Positions 1 to 9,900 of a DNA stretch of 64,000 nt are shown in pieces. The notes under the pieces are model-generated. The model was not told the DNA's origin, did no database searches, and saw only the letters and a list, made by a program, of their open reading frames with translations. A program made the position numbers and the translations under genes. Numbering within the stretch: the first letter of the stretch is position 1; each line of letters begins with the position of its first letter. Source of the stretch: Saccharicrinis sp963666825 (GTDB lineage: Bacteria; Bacteroidota; Bacteroidia; Bacteroidales; Marinilabiliaceae); contig CAXXFE010000001.1 in the NCBI GenBank assembly GCA_963666825.2, positions 366,884-430,883 of the forward strand. Reading direction: 5' to 3'.

Positions 1-507
1 AACAGGTACTCCTCCGAATACTTTAACTAAATAAAAGTAAAAATACCCCCTAATAAATGAAGCTTCGCCCTTTAGTCTGTTAAGCAAATCTTCATCTAAT
101 TCGCTATTCTCTAATTGAAATAAAACATTATTTGCTCTGTAAATACCATCGTAACACTTTATCCATAATGATACAATAATAGGATTATCTGTAGTAGTTC
201 TCCATTCTACGATATCCTGAATTTCGGTAAAATCAGCTTCAGTACTTCCCTTTTCTGAATCATCACTAAGTAAATCTCCAAAAAACCACTCATAATTATG
301 TGTTAACCATTGATCATCAGGTCCAGGTCCCTCTGTCATTCCAATTAAATCGTAACACGCATTTACTGCATATACTGCATTCTCCGGAGTATCAAAGAAA
401 TTACTTTCAGTTTCTGCAGCAATAGGGTCAACTTCTAAAAAATCAGAGCAACTACTAATCATCACAGTTAGCCCCAACAACCATATTGTATATAATTTTT
501 TCATCAT
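1..507 (-). CDS. SusD-like outer-membrane lipoprotein, N-terminal part
   Basis: This is the N-terminal part of a SusD/RagB-family glycan-binding lipoprotein; the rest lies outside the window. It starts with a lipoprotein signal whose lipobox ends ISSC, then DFLEVDP, the usual start of mature SusD proteins. It continues with the SusD N-terminal pattern (AVNACYD, then YRANNVLFQ, then KGEASFIRGYFYFYLVKVFGG). SusD proteins sit on the cell surface as a lid over their SusC partner. The start is one of two adjacent ATG codons (507 or 504). It begins about 15 nt after the stop of the susC-like gene, so the two are almost certainly one operon. The substrate cannot be told from this part. Confidence 0.93.
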   Translation of the reverse strand, partial: MMKKLYTIWLLGLTVMISSCSDFLEVDPIAAETESNFFDTPENAVYAVNACYDLIGMTEGPGPDDQWLTHNYEWFFGDLLSDDSEKGSTEADFTEIQDIVEWRTTTDNPIIVSLWIKCYDGIYRANNVLFQLENSELDEDLLNRLKGEASFIRGYFYFYLVKVFGGVPV

Positions 508-522
508 TCAATTACTTTAAAA

Positions 523-3500
523 TTAAAAAGTGATATTAATACCTCCTGTTAAAACGGTTGGTATTGGGTACGTAGCACCATCTACACCTGCACGAAGAGC
601 ATCTCCTTGGAAGTTTCCAATTTCAGGATTCCATCCTGAATAATCTGTAAGAGTAAATAAGTTATCTGCCGAGCAATAAATTCTTAGGCGTGAAAGGCCT
701 ATTTTGCTAACCAAAGTTTTAGGCAGCGTATAACCCAATTGAAGATTTCTTAATCTTAAGTAAGTTCCATCTTCAACATATCGATCTGAAAAACGATCAT
801 TATTGTTTGGATCACTAGCAGTCATTCTTGGTTCGTTATTTTCAGGTGTTTCTGCTGTCCATCGATTTAATCGATCTGTTGAATAATTAGATAAAACACC
901 GCCTGTTTGATACCAGAATGCTGGTCCATTTACTATTTCATTACCCACTGATGCATAAAAGAATGCTTTAAAATCCAAACCTTTATAACCCATTGTAATA
1001 TTTAATCCAGCAGTAAAATCAGGAAAGGCACTTCCTAATTTCACAAGGTCACTATCATCAATTACTCCATCTTGATGAGAATCAACAAATTTAACATCTC
1101 CTAATTGTGCTTTTTCACCAGGTAACATAGCTAAATATTCATCCAGCTCCTGTTGTGTATTGATAATTCCATCAGTTTTCATTCCATAGAAATATGCCAA
1201 CTCATCACCTTCAACAGTTCTTGTTGTTGAAGTAAATCCAGAAACTCCATCATCCCTAAGTTCTCCTCCTGCAGCCATTTTTGTGATTTCGTTTTTAACA
1301 GTACTCACATTTAATCCTACTGAATATTGGAAACCTGATTCAAACTGTTCTCTCCATGTTAATGCAATATCATAACCAATATTCTCCATTGATGCAGCAT
1401 TAATATATGGTCGCTGAGCACCTACATAATAAGGAATTGGAGCATCCATTAACATGTCTTTTGTTTTTCTATTAAAATAATCCAATGACACATCTAATTT
1501 CTGATCTAAGAAACTCAAGTCAATACCAAAGTTAGTTTGGTCAGATGTTTCCCACTTAAGATCTGGATTAGCTAAACGTTTTGCTACAGCTCCATCAACT
1601 ATAGTTCCTCCAAATACATAAGTATATCCGTTTACCATAGTTGTTACGTAGTTAAAGTTACCGGCTGATTGCTCATTACCAACCTGTCCCCATCCTGCAC
1701 GAACTTTAAATCTATCAAGGAAGGATACGTTTTGCATAAATGATTCTTCTTTTACATTCCATCCTGCAGAAAATGAAGGGAAAACACCCCATTTATTATC
1801 TCCTAAGAATTTAGAAGATCCATCTGTACGAACTGTTGCTGTAAATAAGTAGCGACTCTTATATGAGTAGTTTGCCCTTGCAAAATAGGATAATAAGGTA
1901 TTTTTAGATGCGCCTCCACCAATTTCCATCATATCCACATTAGTAGCGAGACCTAAATACATTAAATCTTCATTTGATGACACACCATAACCACGCGCTG
2001 AAATATCATTCGAAGTAAATATCTGAGCCTCTGCTCCTGCCATTGCATTTACACTATGATCACCCGAAATCTTACTATAATTAAAGTATCCATTCCAGGT
2101 ATAATTTATCATTTGTTCCCTTTTCTCATAAAGTTCACTCTCATCTCTTTTTTGATCTACATCTGCATAATATGCCGGATAATACTGCTTTTCGCTATTA
2201 AATTTCAAATCAGCTCCAAACATAGTTGTAAAACTCAGTCCCTCAAGAAATAAATCATCAACCTTCATATTGAAATTACCTACAATTTTATGATCTCCCT
2301 TAGTTTGATATTTTGCTTCATCTATAAATCTTGCAGGATTACCAAGAACTGTACCTCCAATAACACGACTACCATAATCATTTTTGTAATCATCCCATGC
2401 AGCTGTTAACGGATCTATCTGTAAAGAAACCGGTAATGCCCCAGTCCAAGCATTATCATTATGAATATTCTTTTTGTAAGTTGAATAGGCAATTTTAGCT
2501 CCAATTTTAATTTTCTCACTTATTTGATACTCATTATTCGCCCATAAAAATAGTTTATCCATTCCACTATTATCAACAATACCTTCCTGCATAAACAAAG
2601 TGGCTCCAACATTATAACTTACATTTTCACTACCTCCGCGAATTGAAAGATTATAATTTTGAATTGGTGCGACCTGAAGTAATTCATCTTGCCAATCTGT
2701 ACCCTTTAATTTATTATCTATTACATAATTAAGCTTAGTTCTGTCTGACTCAGAAATTAAACCTAACTTACCATCATTTTCATATGCCTCTAGTCGTAAT
2801 GTTGCATATTCTGCAGCATTAGTAAGATCTATTGTATTATTAACATATTGTACACCTGCAAAGGCATTGGCCTCAACAACTGCCTTACCTTTTTTACCTT
2901 GTTTTGTAGTTACTAACACAACTCCATTAGCTCCTCTGGAACCATATATTGCAGTAGCAGAAGCATCTTTTAATATTTCTATACTTTCTATATTTGAAGG
3001 ATCCAAGTTACTTATATCACTAGTAGGAAATCCATCAACAACATATATAGGATTACTATCACCCCAAGAACCAACTCCTCTTATTCGAATTTTCACTCCA
3101 GATCCAGGTTCCCCTGAATTAGCCACAACATCAACACCTGCAACTTTTCCTTGTAACGTTTGCACTACATCAGTAGTAGCAACCTGTTGCAAATCGTCAC
3201 CTCCTACTTTAGAAACAGCACCAGTCAAATCACTTTTCCTTATGGTACCGTAACCAACAACTACTACTTCATCAATATCCTGAACACTTGAAACCATTGT
3301 GACATTAATCAACAAATTACTTCCAACATTCACTTCCTGAGTATCATATCCAATAAATGAATAAACTAAAGTTTGTGCTTCTTCTCCTATTGATAATTGA
3401 TAATTACCATCAATATCTGTAATAGTTCCATTAGTCGTTCCTTTTACAACAATAGATACTCCTGGTAAAGATTCACCTGTAGAATCCACTACCTTTCCGC

Positions 3501-3588
3501 TAATTGATCGCTGTTGGGCATTTACCACCCAAAATGCCGAAAGCATAAACAGCATCATAAATATTCGCAGACTACTTTTCATAAACAT
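523..3588 (-). CDS. SusC-like TonB-dependent transporter
   Basis: A 1021-residue SusC/RagA-family outer-membrane transporter. Residues 1-25 look like a signal peptide ending NAQ. A carboxypeptidase-regulatory-like domain follows (SISGKVVDSTGESLPGV, about 27-110). The plug has the SusC signatures VVVVGYGT and GSRGANGVVLVTTKQGK. The beta-barrel ends GGINITF, with the terminal phenylalanine typical of outer-membrane barrels. It imports oligosaccharides or other large nutrients with TonB energy, together with the SusD-like protein downstream. No glycoside hydrolase is visible nearby, so the substrate is open. Translation could start at M1 or at M3 (MKSSLRIF). The AraC gene diverging from it is the likely regulator. 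Confidence 0.97.
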   Translation of the reverse strand: MFMKSSLRIFMMLFMLSAFWVVNAQQRSISGKVVDSTGESLPGVSIVVKGTTNGTITDIDGNYQLSIGEEAQTLVYSFIGYDTQEVNVGSNLLINVTMVSSVQDIDEVVVVGYGTIRKSDLTGAVSKVGGDDLQQVATTDVVQTLQGKVAGVDVVANSGEPGSGVKIRIRGVGSWGDSNPIYVVDGFPTSDISNLDPSNIESIEILKDASATAIYGSRGANGVVLVTTKQGKKGKAVVEANAFAGVQYVNNTIDLTNAAEYATLRLEAYENDGKLGLISESDRTKLNYVIDNKLKGTDWQDELLQVAPIQNYNLSIRGGSENVSYNVGATLFMQEGIVDNSGMDKLFLWANNEYQISEKIKIGAKIAYSTYKKNIHNDNAWTGALPVSLQIDPLTAAWDDYKNDYGSRVIGGTVLGNPARFIDEAKYQTKGDHKIVGNFNMKVDDLFLEGLSFTTMFGADLKFNSEKQYYPAYYADVDQKRDESELYEKREQMINYTWNGYFNYSKISGDHSVNAMAGAEAQIFTSNDISARGYGVSSNEDLMYLGLATNVDMMEIGGGASKNTLLSYFARANYSYKSRYLFTATVRTDGSSKFLGDNKWGVFPSFSAGWNVKEESFMQNVSFLDRFKVRAGWGQVGNEQSAGNFNYVTTMVNGYTYVFGGTIVDGAVAKRLANPDLKWETSDQTNFGIDLSFLDQKLDVSLDYFNRKTKDMLMDAPIPYYVGAQRPYINAASMENIGYDIALTWREQFESGFQYSVGLNVSTVKNEITKMAAGGELRDDGVSGFTSTTRTVEGDELAYFYGMKTDGIINTQQELDEYLAMLPGEKAQLGDVKFVDSHQDGVIDDSDLVKLGSAFPDFTAGLNITMGYKGLDFKAFFYASVGNEIVNGPAFWYQTGGVLSNYSTDRLNRWTAETPENNEPRMTASDPNNNDRFSDRYVEDGTYLRLRNLQLGYTLPKTLVSKIGLSRLRIYCSADNLFTLTDYSGWNPEIGNFQGDALRAGVDGATYPIPTVLTGGINITF

Positions 3589-3650
3589 CTGTTTTGTAAG
3601 ATTTAATTATACATTGACTCAATCTGATTTCCGGAAATAAATCATCAATA

Positions 3651-3658
3651 CAAATTTA
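3651..3658 (-). promoter_or_regulatory. Predicted -7 box of the susC-like operon
   Basis: The leftward strand reads TAAATTTG, an exact match to the Bacteroidota -7 consensus TAnnTTTG, about 65 nt before the SusC-like start codon. The rest of 3589-3905 is very AT-rich and holds no gene; it is the shared divergent control region with the AraC gene. Confidence 0.6.
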
Positions 3659-3905
3659 GATACGAACCTATACTTCATCAAGTATTTTTAAACACATTAC
3701 TAATACTATTATACACTTCATAATAACACACAACATTAACAAACATAAACTAAAATAGACCGTTAAACCCTTTTATACAGACCCTTAAGTTATTCAAAGC
3801 AAATCCAAAGCTAAATCCAAAGGCATTTTTTTAATGTTTTTTTATACTTATTCTATTTTTTATTGATACTTTTATATCACTTAAATCATACTTTTACATT
3901 ATATC

Positions 3906-4784
3906 ATGAGTAGTAAAATACATAGAGAGATAACTCCTTTGAAAGAAAATGACTGTTTTTTAATCTTTGACAGAGAAAGACAAGGATTTTCATTCCCTAT
4001 ACATTTTCATCCTGAGTATGAGATAAATTACATCTCCAACGCAAAGGGCGCTAAGCGAATAGTTGGGGATCACATTGGGGAAATACAGGAGAAAGAACTT
4101 GTCATGACAGGACCCAACCTACACCATAGTTGGGAAAATTACAAATATGACACAAATCAAACTCTTCATGAGATCACAATCCAATTTCCAAGAGAACTAT
4201 TTGAAGATTCATTGCTGGATAAAAATATTTTAAATCCTATTAAAGAACTTTTAGATAATTCACACCGAGGGATACTATTTTCTCAGGAAACCATTAAATC
4301 TGTTGAAGGAAAAATAATTGAACTAAGTAAAAAAAGAGGATTCGATAGCTTTCTGCTATTTCTTTCAATCCTTTATGATCTATCAACTTCACGTGATCAG
4401 CAATCACTAACAAATGTATCATTCCAACGTCAATCAGACTTTCACAATAGTGAAAAAATTGAAATCGTATATAATTATATAAAAGACAATTGCAATACTA
4501 AAATAAAAGTAACAGACGCTGCCAAGCTAGTTAATCTATCTATTACGGCATTCAGTAGATTAATTAAGCAAAGTACAGGTAAATCCTTTGTTGAATTTGT
4601 AAATGAGATTAGGTTAGGTAATGCAACACGTCTATTAATAGAAACAAACAAAACCATTTCAGAAGTATGTTTCGAGTGTGGATTTAACAATTTATCAAAC
4701 TTTAATAGATCATTTAAAAAAATACAAGGTTGTACACCTACCGAATTTAGAGACAATTTTACAGGGATAAGGAATGTGCTATAA
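3906..4784 (+). CDS. AraC-family transcriptional regulator
   Basis: A 292-residue regulator with an N-terminal cupin-like sensing domain (HFHPEYEINYI near residue 37) and a C-terminal AraC double helix-turn-helix from about residue 185 (DAAKLVNLSITAFSRLIKQS, then ISEVCFECGFNNLSNFNRSF, then GCTPTEFR). Length and order are normal for the family. It is divergent from the SusC/SusD operon across a 317-bp gap, so it probably senses a nutrient or breakdown product and controls that operon. This is inference from position. Confidence 0.92.
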   Translation: MSSKIHREITPLKENDCFLIFDRERQGFSFPIHFHPEYEINYISNAKGAKRIVGDHIGEIQEKELVMTGPNLHHSWENYKYDTNQTLHEITIQFPRELFEDSLLDKNILNPIKELLDNSHRGILFSQETIKSVEGKIIELSKKRGFDSFLLFLSILYDLSTSRDQQSLTNVSFQRQSDFHNSEKIEIVYNYIKDNCNTKIKVTDAAKLVNLSITAFSRLIKQSTGKSFVEFVNEIRLGNATRLLIETNKTISEVCFECGFNNLSNFNRSFKKIQGCTPTEFRDNFTGIRNVL

Positions 4785-4955
4785 TTAAATAGTATTTTAA
4801 AGTTATAGCATTTATTACGATCTATAAATAACTAAATCAGATCGTAGAGAAGTAAAATTCACAATATTTATTAAACATATATTTCACAAACATTTTCTAT
4901 CCTTTTTGAATTAAATTCTCTCTTCATTTATAAATCCAAATTAACAGAAATTAAA

Positions 4956-4972
4956 AAGTCTCAAAAAACCAG
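4956..4972 (+). repeat. Weak copy of the 17-nt array repeat
   Basis: AAGTCTCAAAAAACCAG matches the array consensus TAGTCTCACAAAAGGAG at 13 of 17 positions and lies between the AraC gene and the RHS locus, in the same orientation as the others. It is 13 kb from the next copy and could be chance. Confidence 0.3.
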
Positions 4973-4975
4973 AAT

Positions 4976-5004
4976 AAAAAAGCCCAGCAAATCCGGGCTT
5001 TTTT
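4976..5004. terminator. Bidirectional hairpin terminator
   Basis: The stem AAAAAAGCCC / GGGCTTTTTT with a 9-nt loop has an A run before and a T run after it. It can end the rightward AraC transcript and the leftward RHS immunity gene, whose stop is at 5011. Confidence 0.85.
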
Positions 5005-5010
5005 GTTAAA

Positions 5011-5514
5011 TTATAATGATAGGTAAATACACTCGTTTAAAATACTGAAGAGCATTTGAGAGACATTTGTTTTGTGCTTCCATCCATATTGTCGATTCTG
5101 TAATCCTTCAATATTCTTATCTAATACTATTCCAGACTCAAACATCAACACTCCATCTTTAATTAAATAGACTCTACTTTCTACTGTGCTTATATCTCCT
5201 TCTGTCAATTTAAATCGCCAATCGCTCTTTATTGTTGCAAACAATTCATCATCAGTACTATGAAGGCAGTTGGCTCTCTTTTTATTTAATAAAGCACTTT
5301 TTTTGTCCTCTTGACCGATTACAAGATATACGTCCCATTTTCCATCCTCAAAATCAAAACTTTCAAAGAGATTAACAATACTATCATTAGTCGAACTTTT
5401 AATTTGATAAGTAGGTTTTGAAACGCATAATACAATAGTATTACCTGTAATAATCTCACCAAGATAAAACAGTAGAATTAAGGATGTTACAATTATTAAT
5501 ACTTTTTTCAACAT
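5011..5514 (-). CDS. Membrane-anchored protein, putative immunity protein for the orphan RHS tip
   Basis: I do not recognise a family for this 167-residue protein. Residues 3-22 form one hydrophobic membrane segment, followed by a mainly hydrophilic domain. It starts one base after the stop of the orphan RHS tip, as expected for a toxin-immunity couple. The first RHS gene upstream is likewise followed by a small protein with one N-terminal membrane segment. The immunity role is inferred from position only. It is the last gene of the leftward locus and is followed by a terminator. Confidence 0.6.
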   Translation of the reverse strand: MLKKVLIIVTSLILLFYLGEIITGNTIVLCVSKPTYQIKSSTNDSIVNLFESFDFEDGKWDVYLVIGQEDKKSALLNKKRANCLHSTDDELFATIKSDWRFKLTEGDISTVESRVYLIKDGVLMFESGIVLDKNIEGLQNRQYGWKHKTNVSQMLFSILNECIYLSL

Positions 5515-5515
5515 C

Positions 5516-6327
5516 TTATTTTTTTGTTTTTCTGTTTCTACCCTGAATTGTTATAATCTGTCCATTGTTTTTACTAACAAGAGCTTTATCTGAGACAATC
5601 CCACCTGGGTAATAAACCCGTACATTAGATGCCTTTACAACTCCACCTACTTTATCAGCCATTTGCTCCGCAACACTTCTTTCTCCAGGTAAATTACCAT
5701 CTACAGCAGTTCGACAACCTCCAACTAAGTTTGCATTAGAATTTTCTGAAAAGGCTTCTTTATTGAAATCTCCCACATCTAGAGTTTCGTTGGTCCACAT
5801 ATTCCAATTACCATGGTCTTCAAATCCAATATCTAGATCACCAGGTGTAGCATGACCAACATATACAAAATTAGAAACTAAATCTTCACTTCTACTATCG
5901 CCTCCATTTTTTTCATTTACATAGTCAACAATTTCATCTGCATCAGAAACTACTTTCATTGTAACCCCAGCTTTTTCAGCTTTCTTTTGATATGCAGCTA
6001 TTGTTTTTTCGTCATACCCTCCTTTACCACCGCCATTATATACAAACCAAGTAGCCTTCTCTCCATTACCTTCTTTCTTATATTGTTTATTAAGAGTTTT
6101 GGCCCTACCAAAACATTTTCAAGAAAATGTTTTCTATTCTTATGGTCACCTGGCTGTCCCGAAACAACAACTCCTTCTTGTCCATCGGGATCTATAAATA
6201 AGATTGGATTATTAAAACAATAATTATAAGGAGTCCATTCAACAAACTTTTCTGTCAACGGGTCAACACAGTGCCACCTTCCCAAACTAGGGTCATAGAA
6301 TCTAGCTCCATAATCGTACCAATTTAC
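5516..6327 (-). pseudogene. Orphan RHS C-terminal tip, frameshifted
   Basis: The leftward reading starts without a usable start codon at the end of an RHS core (YDYGARFYDPSLGRWHCVDP, then NPILFIDPDGQEG). It then enters a tip domain unrelated to the tip of the full RHS gene upstream. Near 6105-6115 the frame breaks: up to NRKHFLENVL it is in one frame, then RAKTLNKQYKKEGNGEKATW follows in another, consistent with one lost base. The rest is open to 5516. The tip holds VYVGHATPGD and LVGGCRTAVDG, an H/C pair reminiscent of clan CD (caspase/CHAT-like) peptidases; this is a weak inference. Orphan tips like this are known reservoirs for swapping RHS/CDI toxin ends. An open frame from 5959 could still make a partial product. 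Confidence 0.75.
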
Positions 6328-6549
6328 GCAATTTACTTATCTGTTTATGTGACCTTTACACACTTTCAGATTACGTTTCAAAGAACGTTTAACAAATTCT
6401 AAAATATTGATTATTCTCCAAATATTTTCATTTTCAAATAGAAGAAAAAATTCAAAGACTGCTTTAATAAAAACATAAATGCATTATAAAACAGTCTATG
6501 GATTTTACGGATATTACTTCTCTAATGTACATCAAAAAAGTAGTTTAAG
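6328..6549. other. Spacer between immunity gene and orphan RHS tip
   Basis: AT-rich sequence with no gene that I can support. Its left end is where homology to the RHS core of the upstream gene (about 7745-7810) begins, so it marks the recombination joint of the orphan module. Confidence 0.5.
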
Positions 6550-6963
6550 CTATTGTACAAAAAAGGGTGTTAGGCCTTTTGAAATACTAAATTTTCGAAC
6601 TGGGTTAGATTCTGATTCTAGATCATCAAATACTTCAATATATATAAATCTAACAAGATACAAGTTAATATTTGTTTCGTTTACAATATTGGTTTTTTTA
6701 GATTTCACCATCAAGTGATTAGAACCCATAAATTCATATTTTGATAACATCTTCCTATCATGAACTAAACCTGGATTTATTGAATCACTAAATATGATTT
6801 TTTCGTTAACTATCAATTCTATTTTATCTTGATACTTTGATTGATTCGATATGCATATAATAAGATTTCCTTTATATGTATAAATTAAAATCAACTGATG
6901 AAGAAGTACTAAGAAAAAGAATATACCCAATACAAATGCTATTCTCTTTTTATATCTATTCAT
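6550..6963 (-). CDS. Small membrane protein, putative immunity protein of the RHS protease-tip toxin
   Basis: A 137-residue protein of unknown family. It has a basic N-terminus (MNRYKKR) and one membrane helix at about residues 8-29, then a soluble domain of some 105 residues. It starts 6 bp after the stop of the RHS gene, the usual place for a polymorphic-toxin immunity gene. Its role as an inhibitor of the metzincin-like tip is inferred from position. Confidence 0.6.
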   Translation of the reverse strand: MNRYKKRIAFVLGIFFFLVLLHQLILIYTYKGNLIICISNQSKYQDKIELIVNEKIIFSDSINPGLVHDRKMLSKYEFMGSNHLMVKSKKTNIVNETNINLYLVRFIYIEVFDDLESESNPVRKFSISKGLTPFFVQ

Positions 6964-6969
6964 ACTCTT

Positions 6970-9900
6970 TTATTTAATATATCCCCTTGCTTCGCCCTTA
7001 AAAGGTACTTTTTTGTAACTAAGACGACCACTGGAATTAACATATGGAACATATTTATAATTTTTTCCTCGATTTAGTTTCTTTCTATTAGAATAGATAT
7101 ATACAAGTTGAGATATTGTAGTTTTAGTAGCATCTATATTCCATCTTGAACCAATGTTATCTTTCATAACGTTGTCTTTACTTTCATGATGGAACAAATA
7201 CATTAAATGCCCCATTTCATGAGCTGCAGTTCTTTCTCCTGTATTTCCATAGTTTACATCCCAATATCCTGTGAAATAATCAGCATCTATAAACGCGGTC
7301 TTATAACCATGTCCAGAAGCTACTCCATTTGCTGCAAGAGGAAAACCATGGGAGTCTCGTCCTACTGTTTTCATATCACTTAAGACAAGCAAATGATCTG
7401 AATCTTTAACATCATCCATTGACTTTGCAACTTCAAAATTTGATACTGTTTTAAATGTAACTCCATTGCCATCCTTTCCTTTAAAAGAGCTTTCCAACAT
7501 TTTATTTATATCAGAAACAGCTTTGTCCATATCAATGTTTTTATTGGTGTTATTTAAAACTTTTCCTGTAATTGACATCGTAATGGAGGTAATTATTTTA
7601 TTTCCATATTTATCTAATATATAATCACCATTTTCATTCTTTTTATAACCAACATCAAAGGAAATCTCCTCTCCATTTGGATCATTTAACAGTATTGGAT
7701 TATTGGCAACATAGTTGTATGGTGACATTGAACTATATCGTTCTGCTTGTGGGTCGACACAGTTCCACCTCCCCAGACTTGGGTCATAGAATCTAGCTCC
7801 ATAATCGTAAAGTCCTAAATTCACCCCATCAAGAACGTCATCTTGGATTTCTTTACCATTATAAAGATATTTATTTTGTTGATAATTGGTGCCGGAAGTA
7901 TTGTAGTTTTTCTGTGTCATTACCATACCAAACGGATAATAACTGCTGGTTTGTACAATATCGGCCCCTCCAGGTATCTTACTTCCTCCAAAGGTTACCC
8001 TTGTATTACCCAGATGATCCTTTAAGGTATATTCCAAATGCCAGATGGTATTTCCTCCGCTTACTATTGGAACTGCTCTTCCTTCTTCTGTTGAGAAAAA
8101 GCTTTGTTGTCCGTCAGTATATACAATATTGGCAATATAATCCGTAGTTTTATCTGATGATGTATTATCCTCTACATACTTAGCCAGTTTGTTTCCTGTA
8201 GCATCGTAATGATAAAATATTTTCTGATCATCGTTTATCTTAACCGATTGAGGCAGATTTAAATAGTTATATGCTATATCTGTTCCTTTGGCAGGGTCAT
8301 GTTTCATGTTACCATTTAAGTCGTATGAATAAGTACCTGTACCCTGCGTATAATCCGAAATGGAGTCTCTGCTTACTCCTGTATCTACTACCGATTCTAG
8401 CTGATTACTCCTATTATTATCTCTGTAAGTATAGGTTAGACCGTCAACTAAATCACCTTTAAAATATCGGTCTAAATTGATAATATTACCATTTTTATCG
8501 TAGTTGGAAATAGTTACATTGTACTTACCTTGATTATCTGATAGTGCTACACCCTCTCCATATCGAGATGCTGCTAATCGGTTTAATGGGTCATAACTAA
8601 AGCCATACCCTTTTGTTTCCACATCGTCACCAAGAGTACTACAAACCATTGCTGAGATATTACCGTTGTACTGTTTGCCTGAAGTAGGAACACTGGTGGT
8701 ATTTAATCCGGATATATTGTTGTAATACAATTTCATGCCAAAGAGGTCATTATCACTATTGGCCGATAAATCCGGATCATTAATAGAAGTAAGCCATCCC
8801 CTGACATTGTATGTGTAATTTACCTCTTGAACAAATTCCTTACTGGAACTCGTTGTAACATCTTCTGAATGTAAATATTTTGTTACCAATTCTCCCAATT
8901 CATTGTATCGTGATTGATTTAATACAATCTTATCCTGAGTATTGACCTGTATACGAGTTTCCAATAGCCTTCCCATATGGTCATAATCAAATTCCTTGGT
9001 AACAGTTAAATCATCCTGTCCGGGTACCGAATGAACTTGCGTTGTTTGTAAAACCTCATGCGTAATATCTTTATATAAAGTGCAAACACGATCAATACCA
9101 TCTTTATGGTTGGTACTGACCGACATGATTACATTACCATAATCATCATAATAAGGTACTGTAACTAATTTTGTATTTGCTAAGGTTAAACCGGATCCAC
9201 TAACAGGTAGGGCTTTTATCATTGTACCAATTACTGCTCCCTTTGTTTTTGTTGACCTATCACTGTCATAGCCCTCAGGCATATCACTGGATGAGAAATC
9301 TAGTTTATTATTAAGTTCCAGATCTGTAATAAATGAATAATTACTGTCATCATACCAGGTAGCTGTTAATATCTTTGTTGTATCTACTTTACATGAAGAG
9401 GGAAAACTTTGATCATAAGTATATCCCCAACTTGTTTGATAACTTCTTCCTTGATATTCTTCGTATAGTATCTCAGAACTTTCGTCTCCGTAATTATTAA
9501 AGTCTGTTCTTAAAGCACTTAATTCTTTGCTTGCAATGACTGTTCCTGTTAATACAGGACGGTTTAATTGATCATATTTAGTAAAAAGGTATTTATTACT
9601 GTTCTCTTCACGCATATTTCCATCCTGCGTCAATACCAACCGATCACGCCTGTCATATATCATATTTACAGGATCTGCTCCAGGTATTTTTTTTGATATC
9701 ATTCTATTGCGACTGTCATAGGTATAATAATAGCACAGTGCTGAATCTGAAGGAGAATCTGCCAAAGGAGGCACTACAGTTCTTAATAGTCCAAAATCAT
9801 CATAGATATAAAAGGTTTGTAGAGTTTCTTCCCCATTAATGGCCTCTTTCAATACAACCTGATCTTGTTTATCTTTGTATTCTTTTGTTATACTTTCATT

